Assembly (NCBI GenBank): GCA_907163345.1
Contig: CAJQUN010000176.1
Span: 248,001 to 312,000, forward strand
Direction of reading: 5' to 3'
Source of the DNA: Haberlea rhodopensis
Taxonomy: Eukaryota > Streptophyta > Magnoliopsida > Lamiales > Gesneriaceae
DNA length: 64,000 bases
Part shown: positions 11,974 to 24,729 of the stretch, piece after piece
Layout of the letters: each line of letters opens with the position of its first letter
Position numbering within the stretch: the first letter of the stretch is position 1
The notes under the pieces: model-generated
What the model saw: the letters and a program-made list of their open reading frames with translations, nothing else
What the model was told of the DNA's origin: nothing
Database searches by the model: none
Made by a program: the position numbers and the translations under genes

Positions 11974-12321
11974 TGAACAGTGATAGTGAAAAAGATAAAA
12001 AAAAATGATGTGATTCAATATTTTGACTACTAGATAAAGTAAATACAGTAGAAAATAAATACAATACCACAATTTTTACGTGAAAACCCCTCAAAACAAA
12101 GGGAACCACGGGCTCGTCAGTATATATTTTCAGTATAAACATAGATGATTTACAATGTTTTTGTACAGTATTTTAGCAATAAAATGAAAAGGGAATAAGC
12201 GGGATAATTATGTTCTCGAACATGTGGATGTGCCGAGCAGAATGAGCCTCGTAAATTCTTAGAGTTTTTGGGAAAAACTGAATCCTTTTATGTGCGGTCC
12301 AAGGCTTGCATTTATAGTGAT
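11974..12321 (-). mobile_element. Possible end (R/U5) of the copia 3' LTR, detached by a solo-LTR insertion
   Basis: Read on the minus strand this stretch has a TATA-like box (CACTATAAATGCAAGCC, 12319-12303) followed by sequence like the transcribed end of copia LTRs (TTTTCACGTAAAAATTG, 12090-12074), ending near TGTTCA at 11979-11974. With 14151-14383 it may be the continuation of the minus-strand copia 3' LTR at 14384-14990, split by the solo LTR. The 5' LTR at 18.1 kb lacks this part, so the assignment is inference. Confidence 0.4.
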
Positions 12322-14150
12322 TGATAAGTGCCATTTTTGCACTTATATTTCGACGTTTTCTAGTAGTATTTTATAGTAGTTCTTGAGTAATATTACAGTT
12401 ATTGGTGTTAATTTGTATATTTCAGGAATTTACGTAGAAGTACGAGAAATTGAAGAATAGGAGCTGAAAACGATGCCGAAAGGATGGAAATATCGAAGCC
12501 AATCGATCGCGAGTCGGGATTTGGCACAAAATCTAGATGGCTAGAGGTTGACTTGTACAAGAAAATTTACGTGAAGATAGAGTGATATTTGAGAAAGAAG
12601 ATTCACGCCTACAGGGAAAGCGTAGCAGCACACGATCGTGGGACTCTCCTACACAATATTTGAGCTGAATAAGTTTTTACATATGAGCCAAGAGATTATC
12701 GCAGAAAAGAAGAAGGATTCGAGTGACTTATTCAACAACTCATACACGTAACCATTGAGCAGCCCTTGAGTAGCAGATTATATCCACACAAGGAAAGATA
12801 TCATCTGATATTAACATGGGAAGATTCACGGGAACTCATGCAAGAGAGGATTCAACAGCTTATGTACGTGGGATCCATATCAGGATTAGAGGAAATGAAG
12901 TGGCGTATTCACGCCTTCAATATGGCGTAGCTGCGCCAAAGCTACGGCCCTTGAAAATATAAGGAATTGAAGTTGGCGTATTTACGCCGGAATAAAGGCA
13001 TAGCTACGCCAAGAAGTCTGAAAAATTTGATAACAAGTTTCCATAATATACACACCTCCTTCCATCCTCATGCTTCTTTCCCTTCTCCCACTCCAACCAA
13101 TCCTCACGCATGCCATCTCTTCAGCAATCACAATCTCACGTCCAGAAGCCCAACCAATCTTTTTCCTCCACCCTTCTTCACCCCATCATCAAAACCACAC
13201 GCCTTTCTCTTCCCTTGAACCATCTCACGTGGATCTTTTACCCATCACCATCTATCATCCTTCTAAACCTATGACTTTGGAACAACTCCAATAAGGCGAT
13301 TAAAGAGACGATCGAGAAGGAAGCAAGAGAATGAGAGAAGATCTACAACCGGAGTCGACACTGGGAGTTTTTCTTTGTCTTTAATTCTTTGTTTTGTTGT
13401 GTTTTGATTTATTATGATGAACTAATTTTATTTATCGGGGCTAGGCGAATCCTTTGTCAAGAACCTATGATTTGATGATTTATTTGATTGAATTCCTTTA
13501 ATTCTTTGTGTATAATTTATTGATCTTCATGCTTTTGAGGGATTGATCACCCTTGAATGATTGTTATATTGCGATCGAATTGACCATAGGATATTGCAAT
13601 ACGATAGAGTAAATTATACCGTGGGTTTTAGGTTGAGATGGACCAAGTAAAATCTAGCACACGTGATAGCAATAGATTTACCAAAATCGAAGGCTAGCAG
13701 TTTTCATAGATCTTTATTCGATATTAATTGTTCAATAAGGACACGGGAGTGGTTTACTGCAACATTAATATTAGACTTGTTATAACTGGACCAAAGTATA
13801 ACGAATGCATTAGGAAAACTCGTCACCATAGAAATATTTGGATATTCAATCGAGAATTGTAGGGGATTGCATTGGTGAGCCAAAGTCTCGATAATCTTCT
13901 CTAGTGAAATTTTCTCGTTTACTTTTATTGACTTGGTTGGATTAGTAGTTAATTTAATTAATTAGTAGTTTAATTATTAATTCAATTTCGTAGGTTAAAT
14001 ATAGTTAAAAGTATCTTATTTGGTACTTGCTTGTTAGTCCCTGTGGGATCGACAATCCGTATTCTTCATATCTATACTAAAACTTGACACTGTGCACTTG
14101 CGGTAATAAATCGCTACACTAGAATTTTCTGTTTAAAATAAAAGCGATCA
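12322..14150. mobile_element. Solo LTR (1829 bp) with GTGAT target duplication
   Basis: It begins TGATAAGTGCC and ends GCGATCA, so the termini are TGAT/ATCA. Perfect GTGAT copies flank it at 12317-12321 and 14151-14155. The interior has no pol or gag domains. Near the right end is TGTGGGATCGACAATCCG followed by ACTTGACACTGTGCACTTG, a pattern familiar from large Ty3/gypsy LTRs. With no internal region and an intact duplication it is best read as a solo LTR left by recombination between two LTRs. Short open frames at 12967-13294 are not convincing genes. Confidence 0.85.
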
Positions 14151-15569
14151 GTGATATCTTCGGCAGTTAAGGTGCGCTAAATTGGAGCACGATCTGCCCA
14201 TGATCATGTCATGATTAGCTCTAGACGTGACCGAGAAATCCGCGCACCATTAATGCACTTTCATCCGTCCGTGTTGACACAGTTATGTCCGAGTCTTCCA
14301 CTGTTGTTTGACCACGTGGGCCGAGCAGGTACCTCCTCTCCTCGAATAATTCTTGCTCTGCAATGACACATGATTTTCTTGTTTGCGTTGTATGGGAATC
14401 CATTTGCGGTTTAGGAAAAGAAATAATGAACTTTGTCAAGTCGAGGTAAGTGTAATATATTCTTAAGAGGAATTTGTCCATTCTTGGTACTTTCGGAATG
14501 TGGCAATCCCCTCCCAAGATATTCTTCTTGTGATTGTAGCACACCAAATCTCAAGAACATCAATCACAAAAGTTGCAAACTCTCATTTTTAAGAACAATA
14601 TATGAATGTGTATTAATATGCACTTTGCTCTTGCTTTTCTCTCACAAATGTGTTTTTGATTTGAAAATCTGATAATTAATTCAACTAGGCCACAAGTTGT
14701 CATCAAATGCATCATTTGGAGGTATTAATTCCTGAATAATTGCAACTGCACACCAAGAGGTGCAACCTATTGCATAAACAACCATAATGGCGACAGGGCG
14801 CTGCATTGGCAACTCCCTAGCGCCATCCCTACTGCCTGAGAAAATTTTCCCAGGCAGTTGGCCATGGGGCGCTGCATAACTAGTGCCCCATCGCTGGTTA
14901 CACTACCCGGAATTTTTCCGTGTGCCTTCTTTGTCCTTCATTCGATTTTTCTTTATTTAATTTCAATTCATTAAGCCTATTTTTCTATCAATCCCCCACA
15001 TGAATTAAATTAATGTATGAATGCACGTGATGTTGAAAAGAGTTTGCTCGAAAAATTATTGCATCAGAATAGGTAGATTTTGGATTTGAACATTTCTTAG
15101 TAGTATACTATCGGATTTACTAGGCCACAAAGTGGAAATGATGTCTTGAACTTCTTGGTGGTTCGTGTAAACCCACACAATAGCATCTACACAATAACAT
15201 CTCAAATTTTGCTTGGGTTTTCTCGGTTGTGTCTTTTTTGGCCATGAAACACATCTTGAATTTATAAGTGCTTCATTTAGGCGGCCCGTCCTCACACCTA
15301 CATTGGTGAGCTTCTACTAAGAGTATCCTACCATACTCCACTTTTTCAGTTATAGGAATCATTAAAAGTTTCAAACTTAACCTTTACTACTTTTGTAGGA
15401 CCTTAAGCACTCTTCATCCTAGGAATGAGTTGGGAAATTTCCCGGGTGCTAACTCAATTTTCATAATTTAGTTGTCTCATTGAACCAAGATATTGTGATC
15501 TCCAGATAATAAGGTTGGGTTACCACTATGAAATTTTATTTTGTAGATTTCAATCTCATTCCTCTTAAT

Positions 15570-16290
15570 AATTCATACATTTGATCTCTATTTAATGCTT
15601 TCGTAAGTGGATCTGCAAAGTTATCCTTTGATTTCACATAATCAATTGTGATAACTTTATTAGAGATCAAATATCTCACGGTTTATGTCTTCGGCAAATA
15701 TGTCAAGACTTACCATTGTTCAAATTGTTTTGTGCTTTTGCAATTTACAACTGATTCTCATAATGAATCATAATTGCTTACACTAATTTTTCCAATATGG
15801 AATATCTTCCAAGTACTTACGAAGCCATTCCGCTTATTCCGCAGCTTTGTCTACAAATATAAACCACGATTCCATCATGGAACAATAGTTGCATGACATG
15901 ACATCCATACCAATGGTAAACACATAACCATTTGTGATTTCGAATATTTCGCATCATATATCCAATTTGCATCATTGAATCCTTTTAATACAATAGGATG
16001 CTCCAAGTTTTGAATCCTAAGGATTGCAAACTTACAAATCCAAATTCAAGGTTTAGAATGTCGTTGACCAATAAGATTGCTTCCCCACCCAATTTTAGAG
16101 CAATCTTGAAATTATCCAGATTATAGTAGTGTTTCAACTTTCATGATTTAAATTCTAAGCGTTATTAACTTAGAAATCAAAACTTAAGAGTTTTGCAAAA
16201 TTTTGATTGAAGTGAACTTTCTTACAAAATTTGAATATGAACAAAATTCTCGTATTTGATTCACAATTTACATTTTAAGCGTACAAACTT
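15570..16290 (-). pseudogene. Copia RT/RNase H remnant
   Basis: On the minus strand the degraded text matches the copia RT-RNase H junction (motif like DANWI) and the AEWLRKYLEDIPYW segment, with stops and frameshifts throughout. Nearly the same sequence recurs at 19965-20640 in the same orientation. Confidence 0.7.
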
Positions 16291-16859
16291 AGAAGACTTG
16301 AATTCAAGATTTAATTTTCTTGCAAATTCAAACCTTAAGCGTACAACTCAAATAGAATCAAATGAGAAAAACTCATAGTCAAAACAATTGTGGCATTTAT
16401 TTCATCATTTTCATTTAAGCATACAAACTTAGAAAACTCGAATTCAAAATTTAATTTCTTACAAATTCGAGTATTAAGCATTAAATGCTTAAAAAACTCA
16501 AATTGAATCAATTCACAATTTTTCAGTTGCAAATTCAATTATATAATTGGTCTTCAACCTCATTCTTATAGTGTTTAAACACTTCTACGGTCTCGTCTTT
16601 GTTTCGTAGCAGATAGCCATAACAATATCTTCTGCACGCATCGATGAAGTAACGAAATACTTTTTTCTCACCTCTAGTTTGTAAAACATTGATTCCAAAC
16701 ATCAATGTGAAATTATTCTAGATGTATGTTTCCCAACAAATGAATGACGAATTAGTTAACTTAGTCTACACATAAATCTCACACTTAATATTTTTAAGTC
16801 AACATTCATAGAAAACAATAAGTTTAACATTGGCTATTTACGTTGTGAATTATAATTAT

Positions 16860-17095
16860 ATGACTCAAATCAGGGTCGGATTCAAGAATGCTCCCCCTTG
16901 CCCAAAAAAAAAAAATTACCTTTAAATTTTTTTAAAAAAAATTTGAAATTTTACCCTAAATAGTTTGCCCCTTAAAAATCACATTTTGCCACCCCCCAAA
17001 TTATATTTTGACCCCTAAAATATTTTTTGGCCTAAAATTTTTATTTCAAAATGTTTTTGCCCCCCTTCCCACAAATCGTGCGTTCGAGACTTACT
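16860..17095. repeat. Possible degraded MITE-like block
   Basis: A low-complexity stretch with CCCCCTTGCCC near the left and GCCCCCCTTCCC near the right, and an A/T-rich middle with CCCC interruptions. It resembles the block at 6638-6885 in composition. No clear terminal repeat or duplication was found. Confidence 0.3.
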
Positions 17096-17299
17096 CAAAA
17101 ACTCGTAAAATCATAAGACTCAACCAAATAACTATAATGATAAACTTTATTGCTTTTAATCGCCGAGTATTCGTCCTTACATTTATTTTAAATAACTCCC
17201 TTATGGAGAATACAACTATGTCAAATACAATATTTCAAGCAGTAAGCATTAGATCAGAGAAATTGTCTGACATCTTGTCATATTCAGTTATGTCGATTT

Positions 17300-18100
17300 G
17301 ACCATTAACTTTCCTCTTATTGTCTATCTTGTCTCGATAATCCTTTGCTTTTGTGGTTCGGTTTGTATGAAAAAATTTCCCTTGAACCTTTTAAGGTTCC
17401 TTGGTTGTTGACCATCATGGTTCTTTCTTTTCTTTCCATGATTGTTTGATTCCATAACATTAACTCTTGCATGTCGATTTCAGACTTGCGATTATCCTCT
17501 TCAATCCTTAATCGAACAATCAAGTCCTCAAGTCTCATTTCATTCCTCTCGTGTTTCAGATAGTTCTTGAATTCTTTCCACAAAGGAGGAAGTTTCTCAA
17601 TAATTGCAGCAACTTGGAAGGACTCGCTTAGACTCATTCCTTCCACATGAATCTCGTGCAAGAGTACTTGAAGTTCTTGCACTTGATTAATGAAAGATTC
17701 ACTACGGATTTCGAGTCTACCATTTTGAAATCCAAGAAGTGCCCCACTATAAACTTCTTAATGCCGACAACTTTAGCCTTATATTTAGTTTCAAGCATGT
17801 TCAACAATTCTTTTGCGGTTCGGACTTGACAATACACAATGTATAGTGCATCATCAAGGCCATTCAAGATGTAGTTTTTGCATAGGAAATCACTTTGATT
17901 CCGTGTATCTTTAGTGGCCCTCTTCCGAGGATCAAGCTCTTCTTCTTCAATGGTTGGTGGATCTTCCTTCAAAAACGTTGTCAGCACAGGGTTGTGAGAT
18001 AGAAAAGCATCTTTTGTTGCCACCTTTTAAAATATGTGCCATTGAACTTTGGCTGTTTTTCTCCATGAGTTGCAAGAACATTTGTTGATGTGAATGTCAT
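17300..18100 (-). pseudogene. Copia gag (UBN2-type) with a frameshift
   Basis: An ATG at 18100 gives MTFTSTNVLATHGEKQPKF. The frame then breaks near 18010 and is open in two further pieces (18023-17634 and 17682-17317) that overlap in different frames. Recognisable gag_polypeptide/UBN2 motifs include DFLCKNYILNGLDDALYIVY, AKELLNMLETKYKA and AAIIEKLPPLWKEFKNYLKH. The zinc knuckle after SYKPNHKSKG is lost. It is the nucleocapsid gene of the minus-strand copia element around it and is no longer functional. Confidence 0.85.
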
Positions 18101-19204
18101 TTCTTTTCCAGAAATGTATCAAAATTCCTCTTAAGATTGTTGGTTCCGTTGTATGGGAATTCGTCTGCGGTTAGGAAAAGAAACGATGAACTTTGTTAAG
18201 TCGCAAGTGTAATACACTTTGTCCGTAAGAGGAATTTGCCCCGCTCTCGGTGCTTTTGGAATAGGGCAATCCTCTCCCAAGATCAACGACTTCTTCTTGT
18301 GATAATAGCATACCAAATCACAAGAACATCAACCACAAATGTTGCAAACTTTCTTTTTAAGAACAAGATATGAATGTGTATGAATATGCACTTTGAACTT
18401 GCTTATCTCTCACAAATATGTGTTTTTGATTTGAAAAACTGATAGTTATTCAACCTAGGGATGTTAATTTATATTAGGCCACATGTTATCATCAAATGAC
18501 ATCATTTGGAGGCATTAATTAATAAAAAAAATCACAATTGCACACCAAGGGGTGCAACCTGGCGCACAAAAAGCCAGAATGGCGTTGGGGCGGTGCGCCA
18601 ACGTAGCTCCCTGGCGCCAGGCAGTTGGCGCTGGGGCGCTACATAACCAGCTCCCCAGCGCTGGTTACGCTGCCCGGGTAGTGTTTCCTTCATTCGATTT
18701 TTTTTTTGCTTAATTTCAATTCATTTAGTCTATTTTTTCCAATAAATTTTACCCGAGGAACGTATTCTTCATATAACATCATCAAAAGGCATCTTAGAAT
18801 TTGTAAACGATTTAAGGTTGTTTTAAAAAAATATTACTAAAGTAGGCTATTTAAAAAAATTATGTGTTAGAATCATGAAATTCTCTTAAAAATATAGATG
18901 GTGAAGTTTTTCCTCCTTTTCTAAAATAATCCATCAATTTTAAAATTAATTTAATTTTTTTAATATATATGTTATTAGGTAAAAGAAAATTATTAGCTTT
19001 AGTCGTGTTAGAAAATATTAAATATCGTATATAAATTTATAATTTATTCATTATTTTTATATATTTTGCATATGCAATATACTGAATTCTTAGTATTAAG
19101 TTTTATAATAAAATATCAAATGAATTTGTTATTTATGTTAGATTTCTTAATTTCATTTGATTAATTTTTTCAGTTATTTATTAATTCAAGTTAAAACACA
19201 TTAA

Positions 19205-19453
19205 TGTTGCATTTGGATTGAGGGATTTGAAGTCATGGATTACAAATCATTGATTTCAAATTCTTTTAATTGTTTGGGTGAATTTATATTGGATGTATTT
19301 TAAATACATAATTTATTAATTTATGTAAATGTAATGGTAATTGTCATGGATTTGAAATGCACATAATATATGTGTTATTTCAATTTCAACTTTCAAATCC
19401 ATTCTCAAATCAAATACCTCCACTCAAATGAAATCCGTACATCAAACACAACC
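19205..19453. mobile_element. MITE A (249 bp), TAA target site
   Basis: Terminal inverted repeats are imperfect (left TGTTGCATTTGGATTGAGG; right-end complement GGTTGTGTTTGATGTACGG). TAA flanks both ends (19202-19204 and 19454-19456). A 3-bp TWA target and about 250-bp size fit a PIF/Harbinger (Tourist) MITE. Non-coding. Confidence 0.75.
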
Positions 19454-19456
19454 TAA

Positions 19457-19684
19457 GGGTGCATTTGGATTTAGAGATTTGAAACCATGGATCCTTGATT
19501 TCAAATTCATTGAATTGTTTGAATGGATTTATATTGGGTGTACTTCATAATTACTAAATGTAATGATAATTCTAATGGCTTTGAAATACACCTAAGATAT
19601 ATGTCATTTCAAATCCAAGTTTCAAATTCATTCTCAAATCAAATCCCTCTATTCAAATGAAAATTCATACATGCAAACATGACC
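19457..19684. mobile_element. MITE B (228 bp), abutting MITE A
   Basis: Same family as MITE A: starts GGGTGCATTTGGATTTAG and ends with the complement of GGTCATGTTTGCATGTATG. TAA occurs at 19454-19456 and 19685-19687, so A and B share the middle TAA. Non-coding. Confidence 0.75.
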
Positions 19685-19964
19685 TAAGATTAGTATGGAT
19701 CAAATGCATAGATAGTATTATTATTTATTATTATTGTTATAAAAATATATTGATCTAACGACGGCTCACTCTTTTTCTCTGTGCTGGGTTTTTGGTATAC
19801 TCACACACCCCGAAATTTGTTGTGAACCTCAGAAAATCATTAGTTATCATCTGGGGTGTACAAACACTGACACAGCGTTATAAATTTTTAAAATTTTCAG
19901 GATGGAATACCACATGGTTGGACACGCTTGTATATATATATATATATATTATACATGTACTATT

Positions 19965-21055
19965 TAATGCTTTCGTAAGTGAATCTGCAAAGTTATCCTT
20001 TGATTCACATAATCAATTGTGATAACTTCATTAGAGATTAAATATCCCACTCTTTTATGTCTTCGGCAAATATGTCAAGACTTACCATTGTTCAATTTGT
20101 TTTGTGCTTTTGCAATTTACAACAGATTCTCATTATGAACCATAATTGCTTACACTAATTTTTCCAATATGGAATATCTTCCAAGTACTTACGAAGCCAT
20201 GCAGCTTATTCCGCAGCTTTGTCTACAAATATAAACCATGATTCCATCATGGATCAATTGTCGCGTGACATGACATCCATACAAATGGTAAACACATAAC
20301 CATTTGTGGATTTCGAATCTTTCGCATCATATATCCAATTTGCGTCATTGAATCCTTCTAATACGATAGGATACTCCAAGTTTTGAATCCTAAGAATCAC
20401 AAACTTACAAATCCAAATTCAAGGTTTAGAATGTCGTTCACCAATAAGATTGCTTCCCCACACAATTTTAGAGCAATCTTGAACTTATCCAGATTATAGT
20501 GGTGTTCCAATTTCGTGATTCAAATTCTAAGCGTTATTAACTTAGAAATCAAAACTCAAGAGTTTATTTCTTGCAATATTTTGATTGAAGCGATCTTTCT
20601 TATAAAATTTGAATATGAACAAAATTCTCGTATTTGATTTACAATTTACATTTTAAGCGTACAATGATGCAAATTGGATATATGATGCGAAAGATTCAAA
20701 ATCCACAAATGGTTATGTATTTACCATTGGTATGGATGTCATATGTCATGCAAAAATTGATCCATGATGGAATCGTGGTTTATATTTGTAGACAAAGCTG
20801 CAGAATAAGCGGAATGGCTTCGTAAATACTTGGAAGATATTTCATATTGGAAAAATTAGTGTAAGCAATTATGATTCATTATGAGAATCTATTGTAAATT
20901 GCAAAAGCACAAAACAATTTGAACAATGATAAAGCTCGACATATTTGCTGAAGACATAAAACCGTGAGATATTTGATCTCTAACAAAATTATCACAATTA
21001 ATTATATGAAATCAAAGATAACTTTGCAGATTCACTTACGAAAGCATATATACAC
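19965..21055. repeat. Head-to-head copia RNase H fragments forming a long inverted repeat
   Basis: A minus-strand copy (about 19971-20350) and a plus-strand copy (about 20670-21050) of the same copia RNase H segment face each other across a 320-bp spacer that continues the minus-strand copy. The plus copy shows the DANWI-like start and AEWLRKYLEDI-like text, with many stops. Arms are about 380 bp and highly similar by eye. A TA dinucleotide run sits beside it at 19932-19951. Confidence 0.75.
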
Positions 21056-21059
21056 ACAA

Positions 21060-22290
21060 GCTCGTGGCTTGTGGGAGAGTTTGTGCTTTCGGTTGGCTAA
21101 AAGTTGTCAGCCTGTAGATTCTAACAAATTCCTGTTTAGTATTCTGGAACATTTGTTTATTCCACATTCAGAAAAAAAAAAAAAAAACATATTTGTTTAT
21201 TCGTATGAAAAAGGTGATGCTTTTATCATTTCTTGCTCGGTAATCTCTAGAATGTCTCTTCCGTCATTTACCATGCCCACATCAATTTGATCAGGTTTTT
21301 CTAAATTTATAAGATTTTTGTGGGTTGCAAGAGAACCATAGCATAGTCTTGTGGTGAATCAGAAATGATGACCTCTATTCGACACTGTTTGGAACCAGGG
21401 ACCCATATTCCCTTTGCTATCTGTGGATGCCCAAGTCATGTGAAATTGAGTACATTTAAATCATGTCGGTGGAAGAGAGCTTAGTCACTGGGTGGCCACC
21501 CTCTGTGTCCGTTTCTGTCCCTGAAGTTAGAGCCTAGTATAGAATAAAGAGCCGTATATTGTTTAGACAAATGCTGGCTTCCTAAATACGATTAGTTGTT
21601 TGTCTTGATTCATGAGCTTTTGGGTCAATGCGTGTATGCTATTATCTTTTTTTGCTTCCAAATTTTTCTATACTTTCCTGACTTTCAAGTTGTCCAAAAA
21701 TGCTGGCAGCTCGAAGACCTGAAATTTTTGTTATGTTTGTCCTGAGATTGCAGTTTCCTGGGAATATAATTCTAATAAACATGCTTTTTCTTTTTTTATT
21801 TAAACTCGAGGCATTTTTTTTTCATTTACGTGTAAAGTTTTAGAGCCTGTGATATAACTTTTATGATGTCAATGTGCTTCATGTGCAGAATCCTCTAATC
21901 TTATTGTTGCATTGCATATATCAAAGGCAGAAACTAGTACTTGAATTTTTTTGAGTTATTGATTGCAAGGAATAATCTGAAGTTCACAGCAACTTGGCAC
22001 TATTATAACTAGCAAGACGTAATTTTTTTTAATACCTTTGGTAGTTTTGATCTAATAAACCATAGACATCGGTTATTCTCGTGGTCACTGCTTCATATCA
22101 ATGAAGCATCGATATATCATTGGCGCTATGAACTTTTGTAAGAAACTAGATTTTGCAACTATTTTTCCCCTTCACTGTTTGTGGCATATTGTATTATTTG
22201 ATGCTTAGTTCCTACAACCCTCCATGCATGGAATTCATAATTGCATATAGTATCAGAACTCATTTGTTGTGTGATTTAAAATAAATAGGT
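21060..22290. other. Stretch with no recognised gene
   Basis: No domain, conserved motif or repeat boundary was recognised. Only short, probably random open frames are present, and a poly-A run at 21174-21187. Confidence 0.5.
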
Positions 22291-22291
22291 G

Positions 22292-22700
22292 TTGGGAGCA
22301 ACTTTGTGGACTATGGCTTGAGTGAAGCATTCTGAAGGACTACCTGGTAAAAAGGAAGTCTTTTATGTGAGGGTGATATGGTCCTCCTCATTAAGGAGCT
22401 TAGTTTGCTTTTTAAGGGATTTAAGGGGCATGATCATGGGAGTTTCTAGAAGGCCCATACGAGAGTTATAAATAGAATGTGAGGAGAGGAAGGAAAGGCA
22501 TTCAGATATTTTGTTGAGAGTTTGATTACTAGCTTAGGCTAGGGACTAGCTATGCTAGGGAGTTACTTTATATTCTGTTTTTGTTATTTCAATTCTACTA
22601 TTTCTATATAAATTCCATTTCCAGATTTTGGTGTTCTTGTTTAAGTTGTTTTCGATCATTTACGGCTTATTTCCTTACTGTTTTGAGGTGATAGAATCAA
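22292..22700 (+). mobile_element. Possible LTR fragment upstream of the SHMT pseudogene
   Basis: It begins TGTTGGGAGCAACTTTG, has a TATA-like GTTATAAATAG at about 22467 followed by purine-rich transcribed-leader-like DNA, and is followed near 22700 by TTCTATCAGAGG, which resembles a degenerate tRNA-Met primer site. No second LTR, no clear CA end and no target duplication were found. LTR origin is a guess from layout. Confidence 0.35.
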
Positions 22701-22782
22701 GGTTCTATCAGAGGGTATACAACTTCAATCTAGAAATCAGCACTTCGACCACTTCGGGAACAATTTTGTTTGTAAATTTTTG

Positions 22783-24442
22783 GTCTAGATATTATGATGG
22801 CAATGAGTACATTGATGAACTTGAGGTTCTTTGTCGAAAGAGGGCTCTTGCAGCATTTAGTTTAGATGGAGAGAAATGGGGTGTTAACGTTCAGCCATTA
22901 TCTGGTCTTCCTGTAAATTTTGAGGTTTACACTGCCATTCTTAATTTATATTTACTCTGTTTCCCTTCAAGTTACTTAAGGGACTGGACTTGCCTCATGA
23001 TGGACACTTGTCGCATGGCTTCATGACTCCAAAGAGACGAGTGTCAGGCACATCAATTTATTTAGAGTCGATGCCTTGTCGACTTGATGAGTCCACCGGT
23101 CTTGCATTGCTGTTACGATCTTTTTGAATGCCATTATTTTTGCAGATCAACCATTGACCGAAGTGTTGAGAAACTTGTGTGTACAGGCCTTGTTGATCAT
23201 GAAATGCTTGAGAAAACAGCTACACTTTTTCTTCCAAAACTTTATTGCTGTTTGTGCTTTTCTCATGATGGATATGCCTCATATTAGTGGACTTGTCGCT
23301 GCTTCTATTGTTGCTAATCCTTTTGAATACTGTGACATCGTCTTTTTTATTTTTGACATTATATGCTTTAGAGGTATAAACTTGGGACTTGACACGTTGA
23401 TGACTGCCTTGGAATGAGAATTGACAGGAATTACTATTCACTAGTAGAATTTCCTATAATTTTTAAGTTCCAAACAACTATCGGAATGGCATCGGTTGAG
23501 GTTTTGTAGAGCCATAACCGATCGCTGATATGATGAAGTTCGCATGCTCATATATTGTCATTGATTTGCAACATCATAGAGATCATCCTTCAGTTTGTAC
23601 ATTTATACATTTGTGACTATAACAGACATGTTTCTTCAGTATCTGAGGGGTCCTAGAGGTGGCATGATCTTTCTTCCTGTGCTGTGTTTATTTTGGCAGC
23701 TTGTTTTGTCTAATAGGTGGTCTCACAACCATAAAATTTAATTACTGAAGTATGCCATGAAATTACATTCCATATTTGTGTTTGTTCGTGTCATTTAAGA
23801 ATTATTCAACTAGCGCCTTGTTGTTTGGTCAGCTACTCATAATGTCCTTTATTATCACATGTTATTTTCGTTGCTTTGTTATGTCATTGGCTTATCTCAA
23901 GTTCTACTGTTTATAGGGAATTGATGGTGCAAGAGTGGAGAAGGTTCTTGATATGGCATTCATCACCCTTCATAACACCTCGGTACCCAGTGAGCATATG
24001 AATCATGTCTTTATACAATTCATGACCGAACTTGCATTTGACATATTCGCATTCACTAGCACATTTTTACCAATTTCAAACTTGCAGGGACAAAGATGTG
24101 CAAATTTGAAATCTATTAAAGGCTCTAAGCTATGACCACAAGAGGTTTTGGTGAAGATAATTCTTAGTAGTGGCAGATTTTATTCACGAGGGTGTGCAAA
24201 TTACCCTAGAAGCTAAGAAATATATTAGAGGCTCTAAGCTACAAGATTTCATGAAATTTGTTACTTCCCCATACTTTCCACTGATAGACAAGGTGAAAGA
24301 TCTGCAGAAAAGAGTGGAGTGGTTAACAACCCAATTCCATTGCCTGGGTTGTGAGCAGCACGGTTTGAAGCGAACATTCCACAATTTTCAGGGGATAACG
24401 AGAGAAAATCAAGGCGGCCCCCGGCTTGTTAGATTAGATTAG
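22783..24442 (+). pseudogene. Serine hydroxymethyltransferase (SHM6/SHM7-type) pseudogene
   Basis: Fragments in order match the folate enzyme that interconverts serine and glycine: YYDGNEYIDELEVLC and EKWGVNVQPLSG (from 22788), DLPHDGHLSHGFMTPKRRVS (about 22990), DHEMLEKTATLF, MMDMPHISGLVAAS (about 23270), LRGPRGGMIF (about 23645), GIDGARVEKVLDMAF (about 23920) and VADFIHEGVQITLEAKK to the C-terminus (24172-24442). Stops and frameshifts separate them. The N-terminal third is absent, and the THKS segment bearing the PLP-binding lysine before LRGPRGG is missing. Intron-like gaps with AG borders remain, so this is a decayed genomic duplicate rather than a processed copy. Confidence 0.88.
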
Positions 24443-24729
24443 ACTACTGTTATTATATGTGAGAAGGGGAAACAATTTTGTGAAGTGGTTTGATCTTCTT
24501 TGTTGTATGCTACGGAGTCTTAGTTTTGGCTTTCCTTCATGGGGTATTATAGTAATGATATGGTGTTTCATGTTATTATACTAACTTTAAGGGGATGCCA
24601 TTTAATGCAACTATACTTTTAAGAATGTGGAACCAAAAAATGTTTTTTTTTCTATTGAAAAGAGCATTTCCTATACAAATTTTTACTAGTCACTCTAAAA
24701 GTTACGATACTGAAAACCTTTTGTTTAAT

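Larger units (their letters stand above)
14384..18742 (-). mobile_element. Decayed Ty1/copia retrotransposon, internally deleted
   Basis: Two related direct repeats (14384-14990 and about 18145-18742) act as 3' and 5' LTR on the minus strand. Next to the 3' LTR, minus-strand ATGTGGGGGAT is a polypurine tract directly before TGATAGAAAAATAGG. Between them lie a gag gene (18100-17300), then RT/RNase H-junction remnants (16290-15570) and the 3' non-coding part. Protease, integrase and most of RT are missing. AT-rich stretches at 16300-17000 show no recognisable protein. Confidence 0.75.

Noticed and set aside
12967..13294. Two overlapping proline/serine-rich open frames
   Set aside because: Inside a solo LTR, short, and without known domains.
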